A DNA stretch of 64,000 bases from Microbacterium paraoxydans. GTDB lineage: Bacteria > Actinomycetota > Actinomycetes > Actinomycetales > Microbacteriaceae. Below are positions 43,424-52,843 of this stretch, piece after piece. The position numbers and the translations under genes were made by a program. The notes under the pieces were generated by a model. That model ran no database searches, was not told where the DNA came from, and saw nothing but the letters and a program-made list of their open reading frames with translations. The stretch lies in NCBI RefSeq assembly GCF_020524545.1, contig NZ_JAIVLG010000002.1, positions 310,001 to 374,000 on the forward strand, written 5' to 3'. Every line of letters begins with the position of its first letter. Position 1 is the stretch's first letter.

Positions 43424-44269
43424 ATGGCTCTCACCGCTCGCACCCAGCGCCGGGTCGGCAAGACCGGCCTCATGATCGGCCTCCTCATCGGTGCGGTCTT
43501 CGCCGCGGGGCCGGTGCTGTGGATGCTGTCCAGCTCGTTCAAGTCGAACACGCAGATCTTCGAGCTGCCGCCGCGTCTGCTCACCGACACGTTCTCCTTC
43601 GACGCGTACGTCGCCATCTTCACGAACCCGGAGACGATGCGGTTCTTCCTGAACAGCTACATCGTCGCGGGTTCGGTCACCGTCCTCACGCTGATCGTCG
43701 CGATCCAGGCCGCCTACGCGTTCAGCCGCTTCGAGTTCCGGGGCAAGCGCATCCTGAACGTGGTGATCGTGAGCGTGCAGGCCGTGCCGCCGATCACCCT
43801 GCTGATCCCGTACTTCGGGCTGATGGTCGCCCTCGGCCTCTACAACTCCTACGCCGGCCTGATCCTCACCTACATGGTCTTCACGCTGCCCTACGCGATC
43901 ATCATGATGACGGGGTACTTCAACACGCTGCCGAAGGAGCTCGACGAGGCCGTGCGGGTCGACGGCGCCGGATCCATGACCGCCCTCTGGCGCATCCTCG
44001 TGCCGATCTCGGTCCCGGGAATCGTCTCCGTCGGCATCTACACGTTCATGATCGCGTGGAACGAGTACCTGTTCGCGCTGACGCTCACGCGCACCATCGA
44101 CATGCGCACGGTACCCATCGGCATCCAGCTCCTCATGGGGCAGCACTCCTACGAGTGGAACCAGATCATGGCCATGAGCGTGCTCGGCTCGATCCCCGTG
44201 CTCATCCTCTTCCTCTTCTTCCAGCGGTACTTCATCAGCGGCCTCACGGCCGGCTCCGTGAAGAGCTGA
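43424..44269 (+). CDS. Sugar ABC transporter permease 2 (MalG-like)
   Basis: A 281-residue permease, six helices. The MalG-type EAA loop is DEAVRVDGAGSMTALWRILV; other features are MLSSSFKSNTQIFELPPRL and the C-terminal FLFFQRYFISGLTAGSVK, a typical CUT1 ending. GAGGGA precedes the ATG, which overlaps nothing but lies two bases after the permease 1 stop. Confidence 0.9.
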   Translation: MALTARTQRRVGKTGLMIGLLIGAVFAAGPVLWMLSSSFKSNTQIFELPPRLLTDTFSFDAYVAIFTNPETMRFFLNSYIVAGSVTVLTLIVAIQAAYAFSRFEFRGKRILNVVIVSVQAVPPITLLIPYFGLMVALGLYNSYAGLILTYMVFTLPYAIIMMTGYFNTLPKELDEAVRVDGAGSMTALWRILVPISVPGIVSVGIYTFMIAWNEYLFALTLTRTIDMRTVPIGIQLLMGQHSYEWNQIMAMSVLGSIPVLILFLFFQRYFISGLTAGSVKS

Positions 44270-44318
44270 CACCCGTCCCGTACCCGGGGCTCCGACCACC
44301 ACGAAACAGGAGATTCAC

Positions 44319-45182
44319 GTGCTCTACACCGGCAAATCCATCCTCGATGTCGCGAACGCGAACAACTTCGCCATCCCGGCGTTCAACATCAGCGACTGGG
44401 CGATGTTCAACGGCATCATGGACATCAGCGAGGACAAGGCCGCTCCGGTCATCATCGCCATCCACCCGGACGAGGTCGCGCACATCACGACCGACCTCAT
44501 CGCCGCGATGCACTCCCGCGCGCATCGGTCGAGCGTGCCCGTCGCGATCCACTGGGACCACGGCGGCAGCTACGAGCAGATGATCACCGCGATCAAGGCC
44601 GGCTTCACGTCGGTCATGATCGACGCGTCGCTGCTCCCCTTCGAGGAGAACGTCGCGCTGACGCGCAAGGTCGTCGAGGCGGCACACGCCGTCGGCATCC
44701 AGGTCGAGGGTGAACTGGGCACGATCGGCGCGAACGACAGCTACGGAGAGTCCGGTGCTGCGGAGATCATCTACACCAACCCGGCCGACGCCGTGCGCTT
44801 CGTGGAGGAGACCGGCGTCGACAGCCTCGCCATCGCGATCGGCACCTCGCACGGCCTGTACCCCGCAGAGAAGAACCCCGAGCTGCGTCATGACCTCCTG
44901 CAGGAGATCAAGGCCGCCGTCGGGATCCCGCTGGTGCTGCACGGCGGTTCGGCCAACCCTGATGCCGAGCTGCGACGCGCGGTCGAGCTGGGCATCAACA
45001 AGATCAACATCTCCAGCGACATCAAGGTCTCGTACCACAACCGCATGCGCGAGATCCTCGGCACCGATGAGCGTCTGCGCGAGCCCAACGCGATCCAGCC
45101 CGAGCCGATCGCGGCGCTCAAGGCCACGGCGGCTGAGAAGATCGAGCTGTTCGGGGCAGACGGCAAGGCCGACCTGTACTGA
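44319..45182 (+). CDS. Class II ketose-bisphosphate aldolase
   Basis: A 287-residue zinc aldolase that splits or forms fructose- or tagatose-type bisphosphates. Zinc histidines and active-site motifs: AIHWDHGGSYEQM, VEGELGTIGANDSYG, AIGTSHGLYPAEKNPE and LVLHGGSANPDAELRRAVEL with GINKINISSD. The size and gene context fit a catabolic aldolase (GatY/KbaY/FbaA-like) and not the main glycolytic enzyme; the exact substrate is open. GTG start after ACAGGAG. Its role would be to cleave the sugar bisphosphate made by the next gene's kinase. Confidence 0.9.
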   Translation: MLYTGKSILDVANANNFAIPAFNISDWAMFNGIMDISEDKAAPVIIAIHPDEVAHITTDLIAAMHSRAHRSSVPVAIHWDHGGSYEQMITAIKAGFTSVMIDASLLPFEENVALTRKVVEAAHAVGIQVEGELGTIGANDSYGESGAAEIIYTNPADAVRFVEETGVDSLAIAIGTSHGLYPAEKNPELRHDLLQEIKAAVGIPLVLHGGSANPDAELRRAVELGINKINISSDIKVSYHNRMREILGTDERLREPNAIQPEPIAALKATAAEKIELFGADGKADLY

Positions 45183-45218
45183 CCGGGCGACGGACCTCGA
45201 AGGGCGGACGAGCGACGG

Positions 45219-46427
45219 ATGAGCGCAGTCGTTGACAGCAAGCTCGTGCTCGGGCTCGGCGGCACGGTCGACTACGAGCTGCGGTGGGACTCCGCCGTGT
45301 TCGACCGGCTCGCCCGCGTGCACGGCGTGCGTCGGCACGAACTGACCGCAGCGAACGCGATCGTCGACGAAAGGTCGCTGCTCGTCGCGATCCTGGCGCT
45401 CGTCGCGGCGGGCACGGGCGCTGAGCGCTTCGTCGCGTCGTCCGACGTCATCGAGGCGTTCAGCGCGCACTTCGACTACGACGTGACGCTGGGCGGCACC
45501 GGCGTGCGCGCGGGCCTGGTGCTCGACAGCCTGGGGATCCCGAGCCTGCAGCACCTGGTCAGCATCGACGACAACGTGCGCAGGCTGCTGCCCCCGGGGG
45601 TGTCGTACGTGTGCTCTGCGCCGGGCGACACCCTCGATCCGCATCTCATCGTGCAGTACCCGGTGGGGGCGCGGGTGCGTCTGATCGACGCCGAGATCCT
45701 CGCACCGTCCGCGAACCGGCTCATCTTCGCCAACGACCCTCCCAATCGCGACATGCATCTCGCGGCCGAACTCGGAGAGGAGCTGGCGACGGCCTCCGTC
45801 TTCCTCGTCTCGGGGTTCAACACGATGCAGGACCGTGTTCTGCTGGAGCGCCGCCTCGACGAGCTCGTCCACGCCATGGAGAGCCTGCCCGACGACGCGC
45901 TCGTGTTCTACGAGGACGCCGGTTTCTACACGCGCGCGTTCTCCGAGACCGTCCGCGCGCGGCTGCTGCCGCGGATCGACGTGTACAGCATGAACGAGGA
46001 CGAGTTGCAGGAGTACCTCGGGCGCACGGTCGACCTGCTCGATCCGGCAGCCGTGATCCGGGCGCTCGACGAGATCAGGGCCGTCATCCCGGTGCCCGCG
46101 CTCGTTCTGCATTCCCGCTACTGGGCGATGGCGGTCGGGCCCGCGGCCGAACGCCATCGCGCGGCTCTGGAGAGCGCCGTCAGGGCCGCGGCGACACGTT
46201 ACCGGCTCGGCGACGGTTTCACGGCGGCTCAGGCCGAAGAGACCTCCGCGCTCGCACGGCACGAGCGCGGTGCGGCGCTGGTCGCAGCAGTCGAGCACGC
46301 GAGAGCCGAGGTCGTCGGGGTGCCCGCCTTTGCGCTCGACGTCGAACATCCGACGACGATCGGTCTCGGAGACACGTTCGTCGGCGGCTTCCTCGCGGTG
46401 CATGCCCGAGGGGAGCGGTTCGAATGA
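45219..46427 (+). CDS. ADP-dependent glucokinase/phosphofructokinase family protein
   Basis: A 402-residue ribokinase-fold sugar kinase. The sequence fits the ADP_PFK_GK family known mainly from archaea: LGLGGTVDYELRWD, LGGTGVRAGLVLDSLGI, VFLVSGFNTMQDR, DVYSMNEDELQEYLG and the catalytic GLGDTFVGGF with Asp385. It may phosphorylate the imported sugar or its monophosphate with ADP as donor. It precedes and overlaps the isomerase gene by four bases and follows the aldolase by 36 bases. Family assignment is good, substrate uncertain. Confidence 0.82.
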   Translation: MSAVVDSKLVLGLGGTVDYELRWDSAVFDRLARVHGVRRHELTAANAIVDERSLLVAILALVAAGTGAERFVASSDVIEAFSAHFDYDVTLGGTGVRAGLVLDSLGIPSLQHLVSIDDNVRRLLPPGVSYVCSAPGDTLDPHLIVQYPVGARVRLIDAEILAPSANRLIFANDPPNRDMHLAAELGEELATASVFLVSGFNTMQDRVLLERRLDELVHAMESLPDDALVFYEDAGFYTRAFSETVRARLLPRIDVYSMNEDELQEYLGRTVDLLDPAAVIRALDEIRAVIPVPALVLHSRYWAMAVGPAAERHRAALESAVRAAATRYRLGDGFTAAQAEETSALARHERGAALVAAVEHARAEVVGVPAFALDVEHPTTIGLGDTFVGGFLAVHARGERFE

Positions 46428-47401
46428 GGCCCATCGAACTTCCGGCGAACCGGCCGGCCGAGCGCTTCTACCGCGGTGGTGCGCGGATCTCCGCCTTCCG
46501 AGGCGACGCGGCCTCCGCGTCGCGTGAGCCCGAAGACTGGGTCGGTTCGACGACGACCGTGCGCGGCGAGAGCGCGCTCGGGCTCACGCGACTCCCCGAC
46601 GGGACGCTGCTGCGCGATGCGATCGCGGCGGATCCGGTCGCGTGGCTCGGCGCAGCGCACGCGCAACGCTGGGGCGCCGACGCGCGCCTCCTGGTCAAAC
46701 TCCTCGACGCGGGTCAGAGACTGCCCGTGCACGCTCACCCGCACGACGACTTCGCCGCCGCGCACCTTGGTCGCGCGCACGGCAAGGCGGAGGCGTGGTA
46801 CATCCTCGAGGGCGGGACGGTGCACGTCGGACTCCGTGAGGACGTGAAGGTGGCGGTGCTCGCCGACCTCGTGTCCCGGCAAGACGTCGCGGCGCTCCTG
46901 GGGTTGCTGCATGAGGTCGTGGTCGCACCGGGCGATGTCGTCTGGGTGCCGCCGGGGGAGTTGCACGCGATCGGCGAGGGTGTGCTGCTGCTCGAACTCC
47001 AGCAGCCCGAGGACCTCTCGATCCTTCTCGAATGGGAAGGCTTCGCCCTCGACGGCGCGGCAGACGGACACCTCGGGATCGGCTTCGATCTCGCACTGAG
47101 CGCGGTGACGACGACGGCGCGCAGCACGACGCAGCTGGCCACCCTCGTGCATGCCGCCCCGGGGTCGGGGTCGGTGTTCCCGCGTGCCGCCGACGAGTAC
47201 TTCCGCCTGCAGCGGCTGCCGCTGCACGGAGCGGCCGTGCTCGAACCCGGCTTCGCGATCGTGGTCGTCGTCGATGGCGTCGTCGACATCGCCGGCAGCA
47301 CCCATCCCGCGGGGGCGACGATCCTGGTCCCCGCCGCGGCGGGACGGGTCGAGGTGAGCGGCGCCGGGGAACTGCTGATCGCGCGCCCGCCCGCGGCGTG
47401 A
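46424..47401 (+). CDS. Mannose-6-phosphate isomerase-like protein, class I
   Basis: A 325-residue cupin-fold protein of the type I phosphomannose isomerase family. The metal-binding region reads LPVHAHPHDDFAAAHLG, followed by KAEAWYILEGGTVHVGL and the second histidine region VWVPPGELHAIGEGVLLLEL. Type I enzymes interconvert mannose-6-P and fructose-6-P. ATGA overlap with the kinase gene. With the aldolase and kinase it suggests a route from a mannose-like hexose to triose phosphates; the exact sugar is not determined. Confidence 0.85.
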   Translation: MRPIELPANRPAERFYRGGARISAFRGDAASASREPEDWVGSTTTVRGESALGLTRLPDGTLLRDAIAADPVAWLGAAHAQRWGADARLLVKLLDAGQRLPVHAHPHDDFAAAHLGRAHGKAEAWYILEGGTVHVGLREDVKVAVLADLVSRQDVAALLGLLHEVVVAPGDVVWVPPGELHAIGEGVLLLELQQPEDLSILLEWEGFALDGAADGHLGIGFDLALSAVTTTARSTTQLATLVHAAPGSGSVFPRAADEYFRLQRLPLHGAAVLEPGFAIVVVVDGVVDIAGSTHPAGATILVPAAAGRVEVSGAGELLIARPPAA

Positions 47402-47441
47402 AGGCGATCCGGTGACGACTCGGGTCCTCATCGACGCCGAC

Positions 47442-47447
47442 TAGACT
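47442..47447 (+). promoter_or_regulatory. -10 box for a leaderless DUF3817 transcript
   Basis: TAGACT ends six bases before the ATG at 47454. The six bases, GGAGGC, also resemble a ribosome site but would be too close to serve as one. Confidence 0.55.
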
Positions 47448-47453
47448 GGAGGC

Positions 47454-47966
47454 ATGCCCGAACCGAAAGTCGCCAGCTTTCCGGCGATCCGCGGTGCGCT
47501 GAAGTTCTACCAGATCGCGTCGATCATCACAGGAGTCATGCTGCTCCTGCTGCTGACCGAGATGGTGCTGAAGTACACGCCGATCCACCTCGAGCTGTTC
47601 CTGGGCGGCTCCGGAGGCCCGCTCTGGTTCGCCGGCGTGCTCGCCGGGCCCGACTGCCAGTGGTGGTCGCTCTTCGCCCCGATGACCAACTCCTGCGAGA
47701 TGACCTCACTGGGCGACGGGTTCAACCTGTCGCTGTTCATCCTCGTGGCGCACGGCTGGTTCTATGTCGTCTACCTGTTCGCATGCTTCCGCATGTGGAG
47801 CCTGATGCGCTGGCGCTTCCCGCGCTTCATCATGCTCGCTCTCGGCGGCGTCGTGCCGCTGCTGTCGTTCTTCATGGAGGCGGTCGTCGCCCGTGAGGTC
47901 AAGACCTATCTCGCCACCAGAGAGGCCGCCGAGGCCTCCGCCCCCGCCCCGGAAGGTGTCCGTTGA
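47454..47966 (+). CDS. DUF3817 membrane protein
   Basis: A 170-residue actinobacterial membrane protein with three or four helices. The family start is [20 protein letters not shown]; later [20 protein letters not shown] and the conserved [22 protein letters not shown] are typical. The C-terminus is alanine/proline-rich. No function is known. It regularly precedes guaA in actinobacteria, and here the guaA TTG overlaps its stop by four bases, which ensures translational coupling. Confidence 0.9.
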   Translation: MPEPKVASFPAIRGALKFYQIASIITGVMLLLLLTEMVLKYTPIHLELFLGGSGGPLWFAGVLAGPDCQWWSLFAPMTNSCEMTSLGDGFNLSLFILVAHGWFYVVYLFACFRMWSLMRWRFPRFIMLALGGVVPLLSFFMEAVVAREVKTYLATREAAEASAPAPEGVR

Positions 47967-49549
47967 CCGAACAGTCCGAGACCCAGCAGCGTCCTGCGCT
48001 CGTCGTCGACTTCGGCGCGCAGTACGCGCAGCTGATCGCCCGCCGCGTCCGTGAGGCGGGTGTCTACAGCGAGATCGTGCCGCACACCGCCACGGCCGCG
48101 GAGATCGCCGCCAAGAACCCGGTCGCCATCATCCTCTCCGGTGGGCCCTCGTCCGTGTACGAGGAGGGTGCTCCGCGCCTCGACCCCGCGGTCTTCGAGC
48201 TCGGTGTCCCGACTCTCGGCATCTGCTACGGCTTCCAGTACATGGCGCAGACCCTGGGCGGCGAGGTCGCCAACACCGGTCTGCGCGAATACGGCGCCAC
48301 CGATGCCGTCGTCACGGGCGACGGCGGAACCCTGCTGGGCGGTCAGCCTGCGGAGCAGAACGTCTGGATGAGTCACGGCGACCAGGTCGCCAAGGCTCCC
48401 GAGGGCTTCGACGTGCTCGCGACCACCGAGGCGACCAAGGTCGCCGCGTTCGCGCACGAGGAGCGCGGCTTCTACGGTGTGCAGTGGCACCCCGAGGTCA
48501 AGCACTCCGACCACGGCCAGCGTGTGCTCGAGAACTTCCTCCACAAGGGGGCGGGCCTCGCCTCCGACTGGAACAGCGGCAACGTGATCGCCGAGCAGGT
48601 CGAGCGCATCCGCGAGCAGGTCGGCGATGCCCGCGTGATCTCCGCGCTCTCGGGCGGCGTCGACTCGGCGGTCTCCACCGCCCTCGTGCACAAGGCGATC
48701 GGGGACCAGCTCACCGCGGTCTTCGTCGACCACGGCCTCCTCCGCAAGGGGGAGCGCGAACAGGTCGAGAAGGACTACGTCGAGTCGACGGGTGTGCGGC
48801 TGATCACGGTCGACGCGGCGGAGACGTTCCTCGGACACCTGAAGGGCGTGACCGACCCCGAGGAGAAGCGCAAGATCATCGGACGCGAGTTCATCCGTGC
48901 GTTCGAGAAGGTGCAGCTCGACCTCGTCGCCGAGGCCAAGGCATCGGGCGGTGCTCCGGTGAAGTTCCTCGTGCAGGGCACCCTCTACCCCGACGTCGTC
49001 GAGTCCGGCGGCGGAGCGGGCACCGCGAACATCAAGTCGCACCACAACGTGGGCGGCCTCCCCGACGACCTCGACTTCGAGCTGATCGAGCCGTTGCGCG
49101 CGCTGTTCAAGGACGAGGTCCGGGCGATCGGCCGCGAACTCGGCATCCCCGAGGCGATCGTGGGGCGCCAGCCGTTTCCGGGGCCCGGTCTCGGTATCCG
49201 GATCATCGGTGAGGTCACCGCTGACCGTCTCGAGATTCTGCGTGAGGCCGACGCCATCGCCCGTGAGGAGCTGACGAAGGCAGGACTCGACCAGGAGATC
49301 TGGCAGTGCCCGGTCGTGCTTCTCGCCGACGTGCGGTCGGTGGGCGTGCAGGGCGACGGTCGCACGTACGGCCATCCGATCGTGCTGCGCCCGGTGTCGA
49401 GCGAAGACGCCATGACGGCCGACTGGACGCGCCTGCCCTATGACGTGCTGTCGAAGATCTCGAACCGCATCACGAACGGCGTCCGTGACGTCAACCGCGT
49501 CGTGCTCGACGTCACGTCGAAGCCGCCGGGGACGATCGAGTGGGAGTAG
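47963..49549 (+). CDS. guaA: GMP synthase (glutamine-hydrolysing)
   Basis: GuaA aminates XMP to GMP using glutamine and ATP, the step after GuaB. The 528-residue product is of normal length. The glutamine amidotransferase domain has Cys-containing [16 protein letters not shown] and the H-x-E motif QWHPEVKHS; the ATP pyrophosphatase domain has the P-loop LSGGVDSAV; the C-terminal domain carries [13 protein letters not shown] and [13 protein letters not shown], ending PPGTIEWE. Unusual TTG start with GGAAGG before it, coupled to the DUF3817 gene. Confidence 0.97.
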   Translation: MTEQSETQQRPALVVDFGAQYAQLIARRVREAGVYSEIVPHTATAAEIAAKNPVAIILSGGPSSVYEEGAPRLDPAVFELGVPTLGICYGFQYMAQTLGGEVANTGLREYGATDAVVTGDGGTLLGGQPAEQNVWMSHGDQVAKAPEGFDVLATTEATKVAAFAHEERGFYGVQWHPEVKHSDHGQRVLENFLHKGAGLASDWNSGNVIAEQVERIREQVGDARVISALSGGVDSAVSTALVHKAIGDQLTAVFVDHGLLRKGEREQVEKDYVESTGVRLITVDAAETFLGHLKGVTDPEEKRKIIGREFIRAFEKVQLDLVAEAKASGGAPVKFLVQGTLYPDVVESGGGAGTANIKSHHNVGGLPDDLDFELIEPLRALFKDEVRAIGRELGIPEAIVGRQPFPGPGLGIRIIGEVTADRLEILREADAIAREELTKAGLDQEIWQCPVVLLADVRSVGVQGDGRTYGHPIVLRPVSSEDAMTADWTRLPYDVLSKISNRITNGVRDVNRVVLDVTSKPPGTIEWE

Positions 49550-49557
49550 GGGGCTCC

Positions 49558-50946
49558 GTGCTCCCCGAGGCGGCGTCGGCACTCCCCGACGCCGAGTACC
49601 TGGTGCTGTCGAGCCGGTTGATCCCGGGGCTGGACGGCGGGTACACGATCGCCACGCTCGCGCGCGCTCGGCAGCTCGCCGGGGCCGGAGTGGCCGACGG
49701 GGCGGGACCCCAGCTGCTGACTTTCGATCCCGGGACCACCGCAGATCACGCCGCGCATCGGCGTACGTTCGTCGAGAACGGCGCGCTCGGGGATCCGGCG
49801 CGCCTGCGAAACCTGTTCGATGAAGCGGTGGACCTCCGCGGGGGAGCGGCAGGATGGTTGCGGGCAGCGGCCGACTCCGCGGTCGCTGCCGACCCGGGAG
49901 TCGAGTACCGGGTTCTCCGGGACGACGAAGACTGTCCCTTCGTCGCGCTCCCGGTGATCCCCGGCAACCCGGACTGGCACCTGACGGACGAGCCGGTGCT
50001 GGTGTTCGACACCACAGGCGAGGTGGCCGGAGCCCTGCACGGATTCCGCGGTCTGTACCGGGCCTGGCTCGACCACGTCACCGCTGCCTTCGGCGATCGG
50101 CCCGTCGTCGTGATCTGCGAGTCCCGCCAGCTCGGTGAGCTCATCGCGGACTGGTCCGATCCGCGGGTGCGCATCGTGCACACGATCCACACGATGCACG
50201 TCGAAGCGCCGTATACCCCGGACTCGTCCATGAACACGCTCTGGACGCGCTGGTTCCGGCTCGCCGACCGATTCGACGCCGTGATCTGGCCGACGACGAC
50301 CCAGCGCGACGATGTGGTCGCGCGGTTCGGGGACTCGGCTTTCCACACGGTCGTCCCGAACCCGATCGCGCCTGTCTCTCCGCGCTCGGATCTGCGGGAG
50401 GACGGCCTCGTCGTCGTGCTCGGGCGTCTCGCTCCCGGCAAGCGCGTCGACCACGCGATCCGCGCCTTCCTCGCCGCCGACGTTCCGGATGCGCGGATGG
50501 AGATCTGGGGCGGCGGACCGGAGCAGGAGCGTCTGCAGGCGCTGATCGATGAGCTCGGCGCGGGGGATCGCATCGTGCTCGCCGGGTACTCCGACGACCC
50601 GGGGACGGTGCTCGACCGGGCGTCCGTCCTGGTCACGTCCACGGCTTTCGAAGGCCAGCCGCTCGGCGTGGTCGAGGCGCTGCTGCACGCGACGCCCGTC
50701 ATCTCCTACGACGTGCGCTACGGCATCCGTGACGTGCTGCAACAGGGTGGCGGGATCCTGGTGCCGAGCGGCGACATCGATGCGCTCGGTGATGCGGTGC
50801 GCGCGCTCCTGACCGACTCCGAGCGTCTCGCGGCGTTGCGCGCGGAGGCGCCTTCGGTCGCCGCGGCCTGGAGCCCCGAATCGTCCCTCGACGCACTCAC
50901 CGCCGCGATCGGAGCCGCGGTCGCCGCTCCGCCCCGTCGCGCCTGA
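49558..50946 (+). CDS. Glycosyltransferase family 4-type (cell-wall polymer glucosyltransferase-like)
   Basis: A 462-residue GT-B enzyme. The N-terminal half is poorly conserved; the C-terminal half has the GT4 pattern: VVVLGRLAPGKRVDHAIRAF, MEIWGGGPEQERLQALIDEL, ASVLVTSTAFEGQPLGVVEA and YDVRYGIRDVLQQGGGILVP. The E-x7-E region EGQPLGVVEA and GIRDVL resemble poly(glycerol-phosphate) alpha-glucosyltransferases (TagE type), so decoration of a wall polymer is possible. GTG at 49558 follows TAGGGGG; a GTG at 49540 would overlap guaA by ten bases but lacks a ribosome site. Confidence 0.82.
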   Translation: MLPEAASALPDAEYLVLSSRLIPGLDGGYTIATLARARQLAGAGVADGAGPQLLTFDPGTTADHAAHRRTFVENGALGDPARLRNLFDEAVDLRGGAAGWLRAAADSAVAADPGVEYRVLRDDEDCPFVALPVIPGNPDWHLTDEPVLVFDTTGEVAGALHGFRGLYRAWLDHVTAAFGDRPVVVICESRQLGELIADWSDPRVRIVHTIHTMHVEAPYTPDSSMNTLWTRWFRLADRFDAVIWPTTTQRDDVVARFGDSAFHTVVPNPIAPVSPRSDLREDGLVVVLGRLAPGKRVDHAIRAFLAADVPDARMEIWGGGPEQERLQALIDELGAGDRIVLAGYSDDPGTVLDRASVLVTSTAFEGQPLGVVEALLHATPVISYDVRYGIRDVLQQGGGILVPSGDIDALGDAVRALLTDSERLAALRAEAPSVAAAWSPESSLDALTAAIGAAVAAPPRRA

Positions 50947-50963
50947 CGAAAAGTGGCGGGGGA

Positions 50964-50990
50964 TGTCGATCCGGGGTATTCCCGTTCGAC
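50964..50990 (+). promoter_or_regulatory. Candidate ECF42 promoter
   Basis: TGTCGA at 50964-50969, a 17-base spacer and CGAC at 50987-50990. ECF42 sigma factors are reported to recognise TGTCGA with CG(A/T)C. It lies 50 bases before the YciI gene and the sigma gene, so the module would control itself. Confidence 0.6.
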
Positions 50991-51039
50991 GTCAGAGGTG
51001 AGAGGGTCGAGAGGCGGCTCTGCGAACAAGGAGAACATC

Positions 51040-51465
51040 ATGAAGTTCATGCTCATCATGCGTGCGAACGACGAGGCCGTCGAGGCATACAAGGAGATGC
51101 CGTTCGAACAGGTCATCGAGGCCATGGGCACCTACAACGAGTCGATGATGAAGGCCGGTGTGCTCGTCGCGGGGGAGGGGCTGACCGACGCTGCCGAGGG
51201 TTTCGTGGTGGATTTCAGCGCGGAGAAGCCCCTGATCACCGACGGCCCCTACGGCGAGACGAAGGAGCTCTTCAACGGGTTCTGGATCATCGAGGTGTCG
51301 TCGCGCGAAGAGGCTGCGGAGTGGGCGAGCCGTGCGCCCCTGGGTGCGGGTTCGTTCCTCGAGGTGCGTCGCGTCACAGGCGTCGAGGACTTCCCGGCCG
51401 ACAACGAGTGGATCGAGAAGGAAGCCAGCTGGCGCGAAGAGCAGGCCAGACGCGCCCAGCGGTGA
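51040..51465 (+). CDS. YciI/DGPF family protein
   Basis: A 141-residue protein of the YCII-related (DGPF) family. It has MKFMLIMRANDEAVEAY, LVAGEGLTDAAEGFVVDFS and the namesake DGPYGETKELFNGFWIIEV; a final charged helix follows. Family members form small ferredoxin-like dimers; the enzymatic role is unknown in most cases. These genes are the constant partners of ECF42 sigma factors, as here. AAGGAG precedes the ATG, and the sigma gene follows after 18 bases. Confidence 0.9.
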   Translation: MKFMLIMRANDEAVEAYKEMPFEQVIEAMGTYNESMMKAGVLVAGEGLTDAAEGFVVDFSAEKPLITDGPYGETKELFNGFWIIEVSSREEAAEWASRAPLGAGSFLEVRRVTGVEDFPADNEWIEKEASWREEQARRAQR

Positions 51466-51483
51466 CGGCAGGGATACGCGGCG

Positions 51484-52779
51484 ATGGACGCCTCCGCAGG
51501 CGGGAAGCCTCCGCGTTCCGCCCCCGAAGACGGGGCGGTGGAACGCGCGGTCGCTGCTGTCTGGCGCATCGAATCCGCCCGCATCGTCGGCACGCTCACG
51601 CGCACGGTCGGCGACTTCGGGCTCGCAGAGGACCTCGCTCAAGAGGCACTGGTCGATGCGCTGAGACAGTGGCCGGTGGAGGGAGTCCCGCGTAATCCCG
51701 GGGCCTGGCTCACCGCGGTCGCGAAGCGCAAAGCGATCGACGGATGGCGCCGTGCGGAGCGCCTGGACGCCAGGGTCGCGGCACTCGCGCACGACCTGGA
51801 GCAGGATCGGGCCGCCGCGCCCGAGCTGCTGTGGGATCCGGATGCGGTCGACGACGACGTTCTGCGGCTGGTGTTCATCGCGTGCCACCCCGTGCTCTCG
51901 AAGGAGGCGCAGGTCGCGCTGACGCTGCGGGTCGTGGGCGGGCTGTCGAGCGAAGAGATCGCGCGGGCGTTCCTCGTGCCGACGGCGACCGTGCAGCAGC
52001 GGATCGTGCGGGCGAAGAAGACGTTGAGCGCCGCCAACGCTCCCTTCGAGATACCGCCGCGTGAAGAGCGGGCGGAGCGGCTCGGGGCGGTCCTCGGCGT
52101 GCTGTACCTGATCTTCAACGAGGCGCACGCCGCGAGCACCGGTCCGGACTGGATGCGACCGGAGCTGAGCGATGAGGCGATCCGCTTGGGCCGGGTGCTC
52201 GCGGCGCTGATGCCGCGAGAGCCCGAGGTACACGGTCTGCTCGCACTGATGGAGCTCACCGCGGCCCGGTTCGGAGCGCGCGTGGATCGAAACGGCGATC
52301 CGGTGCTGTTGGCCGACCAGGACCGGCGCCGGTGGGATCGCGGACGCATCACCCGCGGTCGTGCCTCGCTCGCGACGGCTGATGCTGTCGGGCGCGGACG
52401 CGGCGCGTACTGTCTCCAGGCGGCGATCGCCGAGTGTCACGCCGTGGCTGCGAGCGTGGAAGACACGGACTGGGACCGGATCGTGCTGCTCTACGAGGCG
52501 CTCGGCCGGATCGCCCCCTCGCCGGTCGTCGAACTCAACCGCGCGGCTGCGGTCGCGATGGCCACGGGCCCGGCCTCCGCGCTCAGGATCATCGATCAGC
52601 TGTCATCGTCCGGAGCGTTGCGCGGCTATCACCTGCTTCCCGCCACCCGAGGTGAGCTGCTGCGACGGCTCGGACGCGAAGAAGAAGCGCGGAGCGAGTT
52701 CGCGGTGGCCGCAGGTCTCGCCGGCAACGATCGCGAGAGGTCGCTGCTGGAGCGGAAGGCGAGCGGAGCGGCGACCTGA
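51484..52779 (+). CDS. ECF42-type RNA polymerase sigma factor with TPR-like C-terminal extension
   Basis: A 431-residue sigma factor, more than twice the length of a simple ECF. Region 2 (DFGLAEDLAQEALVDALRQW) and region 4 (LSSEEIARAFLVPTATVQQR) are within residues 25-185; the remaining 240 residues form a helical TPR-like domain (LFNEAHAASTGPDWMRPELS, EVHGLLALMELTAARFGARV, LYEALGRIAPSPVVELNRAA). This layout and the YciI partner are diagnostic of ECF42. In this group the C-terminal extension replaces an anti-sigma factor as the activity switch. The signal is unknown. Confidence 0.92.
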   Translation: MDASAGGKPPRSAPEDGAVERAVAAVWRIESARIVGTLTRTVGDFGLAEDLAQEALVDALRQWPVEGVPRNPGAWLTAVAKRKAIDGWRRAERLDARVAALAHDLEQDRAAAPELLWDPDAVDDDVLRLVFIACHPVLSKEAQVALTLRVVGGLSSEEIARAFLVPTATVQQRIVRAKKTLSAANAPFEIPPREERAERLGAVLGVLYLIFNEAHAASTGPDWMRPELSDEAIRLGRVLAALMPREPEVHGLLALMELTAARFGARVDRNGDPVLLADQDRRRWDRGRITRGRASLATADAVGRGRGAYCLQAAIAECHAVAASVEDTDWDRIVLLYEALGRIAPSPVVELNRAAAVAMATGPASALRIIDQLSSSGALRGYHLLPATRGELLRRLGREEEARSEFAVAAGLAGNDRERSLLERKASGAAT

Positions 52780-52794
52780 GCCGTCGTGGAGACG

Positions 52795-52832
52795 CGAAGT
52801 GGCCCGCCTCCCTGGGGAGACGGGCCACTTCG
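52795..52832. terminator. Bidirectional terminator after the sigma gene
   Basis: Perfect 12-base stem (CGAAGTGGCCCG at 52795-52806, complement at 52821-52832), between the convergent sigma gene and the Bax-inhibitor gene. Confidence 0.8.
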
Positions 52833-52843
52833 AGGAACAGCGG

